Below are positions 60,538 to 64,000 of a stretch of 64,000 bases of DNA, piece by piece. The first letter of the stretch is position 1, and every line of letters starts with the position of its first letter. The stretch comes from Chloroflexota bacterium. GTDB lineage: Bacteria; Chloroflexota; Limnocylindria; Limnocylindrales; CSP1-4. The notes under the pieces were generated by a model that did not search any database, had not been told where the DNA came from, and worked only from the letters and a program-made list of their open reading frames with translations. The stretch lies in the NCBI GenBank assembly GCA_017853275.1, contig JAFMJV010000007.1, positions 1-64,000 on the forward strand, read 5' to 3'. A program made the translations under genes and the position numbers.

Positions 60538-61731
60538 TCATCCCGCGGCCTCCGCCGGCTCCCGGGCCAGGCTCCGGCCGTCCCCGGCGTCGAAGAGGTA
60601 GAGGCGCGCCGGGTCGTAGAAGAGCTCGACCCGTTCGCCGTGGCGGACCTCCCGGCGGACGTCCAGGCGCGCCGTGAAGCGGCTCCGGGCGGGCTCGGCG
60701 AGGAGCGTCTCCTCGTCCTCCGTCCGGGCGGCGACCGGTCCCGCGTGATAGCGCGGCGCGTCCACCGGGAAGACGATGAGCTGCTCCGCCCCGAGATGCT
60801 CCACGACCTCCGCCTCCACCGGTAGCCGGACCGCCGTGGAGGTGCCGTCATCCGCGGCCACATCCGCGGCGCGCAGCGCGAAGTCCGCCGGCCGCAGCCC
60901 TGCGATCACCTGCGAGCGCGCCCCCACCCGTGCCCGCTGGGCTTCCGTGAGCGGGAGCCGGTGGTCGCCGAGGCGCAGATCGCCGTCCGCGACCTCCGCG
61001 ATCGCGAGGTTCATCGCGGGAGAGCCGATGAAGCCGGCCACGAAGGCGTTCGCGGGCTCGCGGTAGAGCCGGCCCGGCGCGTCCACCTGCTGGATCTCGC
61101 CGTCGAGCATGACGCAGACGCGATCCCCCAGGGTCATCGCCTCGGTCTGGTCGTGGGTGACATAGACGGTCGTGACGCCGAGCCGGTCGTGGAGCCGGGC
61201 GAGCTCCGCGCGCATGCTCACGCGGAGCTTGGCGTCCAGGTTCGAGAGCGGCTCGTCCATGAGGTAGACGACCGGCTGCCGGACCATCGCGCGCCCGATC
61301 GCGACGCGCTGGCGCTGGCCACCCGAAAGCATCCCCGGCCGGCGTGCCATCAGCTCGCCGAGCCCGAGCGCCCCCGCGATCCCGCCGACCCGCTCGCCGA
61401 TCACCTCCCGCGGCGTCCGGCGCCGGCGCAGCCCGAAGGCGAGGTTCTCCTGCACGTCCATGTGGGGATAGAGCGCGTAGCTCTGGAAGACCATCGCGAT
61501 ATCGCGCTCGGAGGGCGAGAGGTCCGTGACATCCCGCTCGCCGATGAGGACCGCACCGTCCGTCACCGTCTCCAGGCCCGCGATCAGCCGCAGGAGCGTG
61601 GACTTCCCGCAGCCTGACGGCCCCACGAGGACGATGAACTCGCCGTCACCGATCTCCAGGTCCAGGCCCCGGATCGCCGCGAAGCCGTTGGGGAAGACCT
61701 TGCGGATCCCCGAGAGCGTGACCGAGGCCAT
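60538..61731 (-). CDS. UgpC/MsmK-type carbohydrate ABC ATPase
   Basis: Nucleotide-binding subunit for sugar (CUT1) importers, 397 residues: Walker A GPSGCGKS, LSGGQRQRVAIGRAM, Walker B VYLMDEPLSNLD, H-loop VYVTHDQTEAMTL and a long C-terminal TOBE/OB region (about 240-397). GGGAGGA lies 6 bases before the ATG. It follows two permease genes and an SBP gene. MsmK-type ATPases often serve several importers; the wall-sugar importer at 34.8-40.4 kb lacks an ATPase, so this one could energise both (inference). Confidence 0.94.
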   Translation of the reverse strand: MASVTLSGIRKVFPNGFAAIRGLDLEIGDGEFIVLVGPSGCGKSTLLRLIAGLETVTDGAVLIGERDVTDLSPSERDIAMVFQSYALYPHMDVQENLAFGLRRRRTPREVIGERVGGIAGALGLGELMARRPGMLSGGQRQRVAIGRAMVRQPVVYLMDEPLSNLDAKLRVSMRAELARLHDRLGVTTVYVTHDQTEAMTLGDRVCVMLDGEIQQVDAPGRLYREPANAFVAGFIGSPAMNLAIAEVADGDLRLGDHRLPLTEAQRARVGARSQVIAGLRPADFALRAADVAADDGTSTAVRLPVEAEVVEHLGAEQLIVFPVDAPRYHAGPVAARTEDEETLLAEPARSRFTARLDVRREVRHGERVELFYDPARLYLFDAGDGRSLAREPAEAAG

Positions 61732-61742
61732 CCCGATCCTCC

Positions 61743-62621
61743 CTACCGGCCCGACGAGATCGTCGCGAACCCGCGGTCGAGCTGCCGCTGGATCGTCGCG
61801 AAGAGGGCGAGGACCGGGACGGTCCCGAGGAGCGCCATGAACATCAGGCGCTGCCAGTCGATATCCCACTTGCCGATGCTCGCGAAGACGCCCACGGAGA
61901 CGGGCTGGTTCTCCGGGCTCGCGATGAGGAAGGTGACCGCGAAGATGAACTCGTTCCAGCCGATGATGAAGGCGTACATCGCGGTCGCCACGAGCCCCGG
62001 CACGGAGAGCGGGAGGATCATCCGGAAGAGGATCCCGAGCCGGCCGTACCCGTCGATCCGGGCCGCCTCCTCGATCTCCACGGGGATCGAGCGGAAGAAG
62101 CCGGTGAGGAGCCAGATCGAGAAGGGGAGCGTGAAGGCGGAGCCCGCGATGATCACGCCCTCCATGCTCCCCAGGAGGCCCGTCTCCTTGTAGAGACGGA
62201 AGAGCGGGATGAGAAGGACGACCGGCGAGAACATCTGGGTGATGAGGACGAGGTCGAGGAAGAGGCGCCGTCCCCGGAACTCGTGGCGGGCGAGCACGTA
62301 GGCGGCCGGCACCCCGGCGACCATCACGAGGATCGTGTTCCCGATGGCGATCGTGAAGGAGTTCCGGAAGTAGCCCCAGATCGAGGGGTCCGCGAGGGTC
62401 CGCTGAAGCCCCGAGAGGTCGATCGTGTCCGGGATCCAGTGCGCCGGCCCGGCCAGCTCCTGGGGCGACTTCAGCGCCGTGGAGAGCATGACGAGATACG
62501 GGAAGGCGCTGAGGATCGTGAAGAAGACGATCCCGCCCCAGAGGAGGAGCGAGAGCCCGAATGGCCGGTCGCCGGGGGAGCGGCGGGAGCGGGCGCGCAC
62601 GGGGCGGGCGGCGGCAGCCAT
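61743..62621 (-). CDS. Carbohydrate ABC permease, MalG/UgpE type
   Basis: A 292-residue membrane subunit with six helices. EAA loop IPVEIEEAARIDGYGRLGILF is near 189-209 and the C-terminus IQRQLDRGFATISSGR is typical (RGLTxGAVKG-like region). The ATG shares one base with the upstream permease stop. A basic N-terminus of about 22 residues is cytoplasmic. Confidence 0.93.
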   Translation of the reverse strand: MAAAARPVRARSRRSPGDRPFGLSLLLWGGIVFFTILSAFPYLVMLSTALKSPQELAGPAHWIPDTIDLSGLQRTLADPSIWGYFRNSFTIAIGNTILVMVAGVPAAYVLARHEFRGRRLFLDLVLITQMFSPVVLLIPLFRLYKETGLLGSMEGVIIAGSAFTLPFSIWLLTGFFRSIPVEIEEAARIDGYGRLGILFRMILPLSVPGLVATAMYAFIIGWNEFIFAVTFLIASPENQPVSVGVFASIGKWDIDWQRLMFMALLGTVPVLALFATIQRQLDRGFATISSGR

Positions 62622-63604
62622 CAGCCCACCTTCGTCCGGTGGATGAGGAGGTGGACGTAGGCGAGGCTGAGCGCGAGGAGGGCGCACAGGACGACGACCG
62701 CGAGCGTGGAGGCCATCCCGAAGTCGAGCAGCTGGAAGCCCTTCTGGTAGAGCCACGTCGCGAGGATGTCCGTCCGGTTCACCGGACCGCCGCCGGTCAT
62801 CACGAAGATGATCGGGAAGCTGTTGAAGCAGACGACGAAGTTCGCGAGGGTCGTGATGAGGAGCATCGTCCGCGTCAGCGGGAGGGTGATCCGGACCGTC
62901 TGCGCCACGCGGGAGGCGCCGTCGATCGAGGCCGCCTCGTAGAGGTCCCGCGGGACCGAGCGCATCGCCGCCGCGAGCATCACGCCCGTGAGGGGGACGG
63001 AGACGCAGACCCCCACGAAGATCAGCGCGACCCACGCCTGGGGGACGTTCGCGAGCCACGCGATCCCGCCCTTCGCCGGCCCGAAGCCGGCGAGCGTGTG
63101 GTTGACGAGGTTCTCCGGCTGGAAGGCGAAGCCCCACACGACCGCGGAGAAGGCGAGCGAGGTCGCCGCGGGGAGGATGACGATCGTGCGGAAGATCGCC
63201 CGGCCCCGGAAGCGCTGGACGAGGACGATCGCGAGCAGGTAGGCGAGGACGGTCGTGATCCCCACCACGCCGATCGTCCACAGGAAGGTCTGGCCGGTGA
63301 TCTTCCAGAAGAGCGGGTCGTTCCAGAGCTTCACGAAGTTGTCCACGCCGTTGAACGTGCCCGGGTCGTTGATCCCCTTGTTCTTCTGGAAGGCGAGCCA
63401 GATCGACTGGAGGGTGGGGTAGAGGAAGACGAAGCCGAGCAGGAGCGCGGCAGGCAGCAGGTAGAGGTAGGCCGTCTCGATCCGCCGCCGCCGGCGCGGG
63501 CTGCGTCCGAGCGTGACGGACCCCGGGACGGTGGGGCGATCCGAGGACCGTCCCACCCCGACCGCAGGCGCCGACGCCTGAGCGGTCCGTCCCGGGGCCG
63601 TCAT
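62621..63604 (-). CDS. Carbohydrate ABC permease, MalF/UgpA type
   Basis: A 327-residue membrane subunit; a disordered N-terminus of about 42 residues precedes six helices. EAA loop VPRDLYEAASIDGASRVAQ is near 222-240. It follows the SBP gene by 19 bases. The long N-terminus may reflect a later true start, but no better codon with a ribosome site is apparent. Confidence 0.91.
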   Translation of the reverse strand: MTAPGRTAQASAPAVGVGRSSDRPTVPGSVTLGRSPRRRRRIETAYLYLLPAALLLGFVFLYPTLQSIWLAFQKNKGINDPGTFNGVDNFVKLWNDPLFWKITGQTFLWTIGVVGITTVLAYLLAIVLVQRFRGRAIFRTIVILPAATSLAFSAVVWGFAFQPENLVNHTLAGFGPAKGGIAWLANVPQAWVALIFVGVCVSVPLTGVMLAAAMRSVPRDLYEAASIDGASRVAQTVRITLPLTRTMLLITTLANFVVCFNSFPIIFVMTGGGPVNRTDILATWLYQKGFQLLDFGMASTLAVVVLCALLALSLAYVHLLIHRTKVG

Positions 63605-63623
63605 GGGTTCCAGGAGCTCGCGA

Positions 63624-64000
63624 CTACTCGAGGCCGGCGAGACCGTCCACGATCGCCTGGCAGGCGACCTCGGGGCCGGTCCCGTCAAGGAACATCGTGG
63701 TGATCGCGTTCGTGCCGATCTTGTCGAACTCGACCCAGTTCTTGTCCAGCGGCACGAACTTCGCGCTCGGCAGGGCGTCCGTGAAGGCCTTCGTGGGGCC
63801 CTCCTGGAAGTCCGGCAGGGCGAAGTGCTCGGTGTAGACCGGGAGGAAGCCGCGGTCCTTCACGAAGCGCAGGTTGTGGTCCGGCTCCATGAGGAACTCG
63901 ACGAAGGCGATCGCCGCCGCCGGGTTCTTGCTGTCCTTGAAGATCGCGTAGACGTCGGTCACGCCGACGGTCGCCGCGTTCGTCCCCTGCGGGACCGGGA
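63624..64000 (-). CDS. Extracellular sugar-binding protein, C-terminal part (truncated by window)
   Basis: Only the last 125 residues of a family-1 SBP are in the window; the N-terminus lies beyond base 64000. The visible part, with VTDVYAIFKDSKNPAAAIAF, FLMEPDHNLRFVKDRGFLPV and FVPLDKNWVEFDKI, matches the C-terminal lobe of sugar-importer SBPs. It heads the operon of two permeases and a UgpC-type ATPase that follows it. Confidence 0.88.
   Translation of the reverse strand, partial: PVPQGTNAATVGVTDVYAIFKDSKNPAAAIAFVEFLMEPDHNLRFVKDRGFLPVYTEHFALPDFQEGPTKAFTDALPSAKFVPLDKNWVEFDKIGTNAITTMFLDGTGPEVACQAIVDGLAGLE

Overview
The window is GC-rich (about 70 % by eye), densely packed, bacterial chromosomal DNA with about 59 protein genes. 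No gap between genes reaches 300 bases, and I see no rRNA, tRNA, IS element, CRISPR array or phage gene. ABC importers, FMN- and NAD-linked 2-hydroxy-acid enzymes, secreted proteins with Pro/Thr-rich linkers, a multi-repeat DUF5671-like membrane protein and no LPS or outer-membrane genes suggest a heterotrophic soil or freshwater Chloroflexota (Limnocylindria/Thermomicrobia-like). A high-GC actinobacterium is the main alternative. This placement is an inference. Neighbouring genes often overlap by 4 bases (ATGA or GTGA). Many single genes and operon heads carry a TANNNT -10 box only 6-7 bases before the start codon, which suggests leaderless mRNAs.

Layout. 0.1-3.3 kb: two membrane proteins and a D-2-hydroxyacid dehydrogenase. 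3.4-9.6 kb: a complete oligopeptide-type ABC importer (SBP, two permeases, two ATPases) plus a small unknown protein. 9.65-13.85 kb (minus): an operon of SDR, M20 hydrolase, epimerase and alpha/alpha-toroid protein. 13.9-26.4 kb: acetyltransferase, FAD oxidoreductase and a group of cell-surface or secreted proteins (two beta-helix proteins, Excalibur thermonuclease lipoprotein, membrane Mrr-type nuclease, TM2 and DUF805 proteins, secreted phosphoesterase, secreted zincin), ending in a 16-bp perfect hairpin. 26.4-32.6 kb (minus): an NHLM-type (RiPP/microcin) exporter, HlyD plus two ABC proteins, with a beta-lactamase-fold protein and a YdcF protein; no precursor peptide or C39 peptidase is present. 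32.6-40.4 kb: a peptidoglycan-recycling operon (anmK, murQ, sugar-type ABC importer without ATPase, serine hydrolase, second SBP), divergent from the exporter. 40.5-45.6 kb (minus): a PotABCD-like importer ending in an FMN 2-hydroxy-acid oxidase. 45.8-51.5 kb: thioredoxin-fold protein, RidA, threonine-dehydrogenase-like ADH, an orphan xanthine-dehydrogenase large subunit and an EamA transporter. 51.5-57.8 kb: two divergent operons, each pairing an FMN 2-hydroxy-acid oxidase with an NAD 2-hydroxyacid dehydrogenase. 57.8-60.5 kb: luciferase-like oxidoreductase, cyclase-family hydrolase and epimerase. 60.5-64 kb (minus): a carbohydrate-type ABC importer whose SBP runs off the window.

Together the genes describe an importer-rich scavenger of peptides, cell-wall sugars, polyamine-like compounds and small organic acids. 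The most unusual parts are the exporter without cargo, the divergent oxidase/dehydrogenase pairs with altered oxidase active sites, and the leaderless-promoter pattern, which also helps choose start codons.
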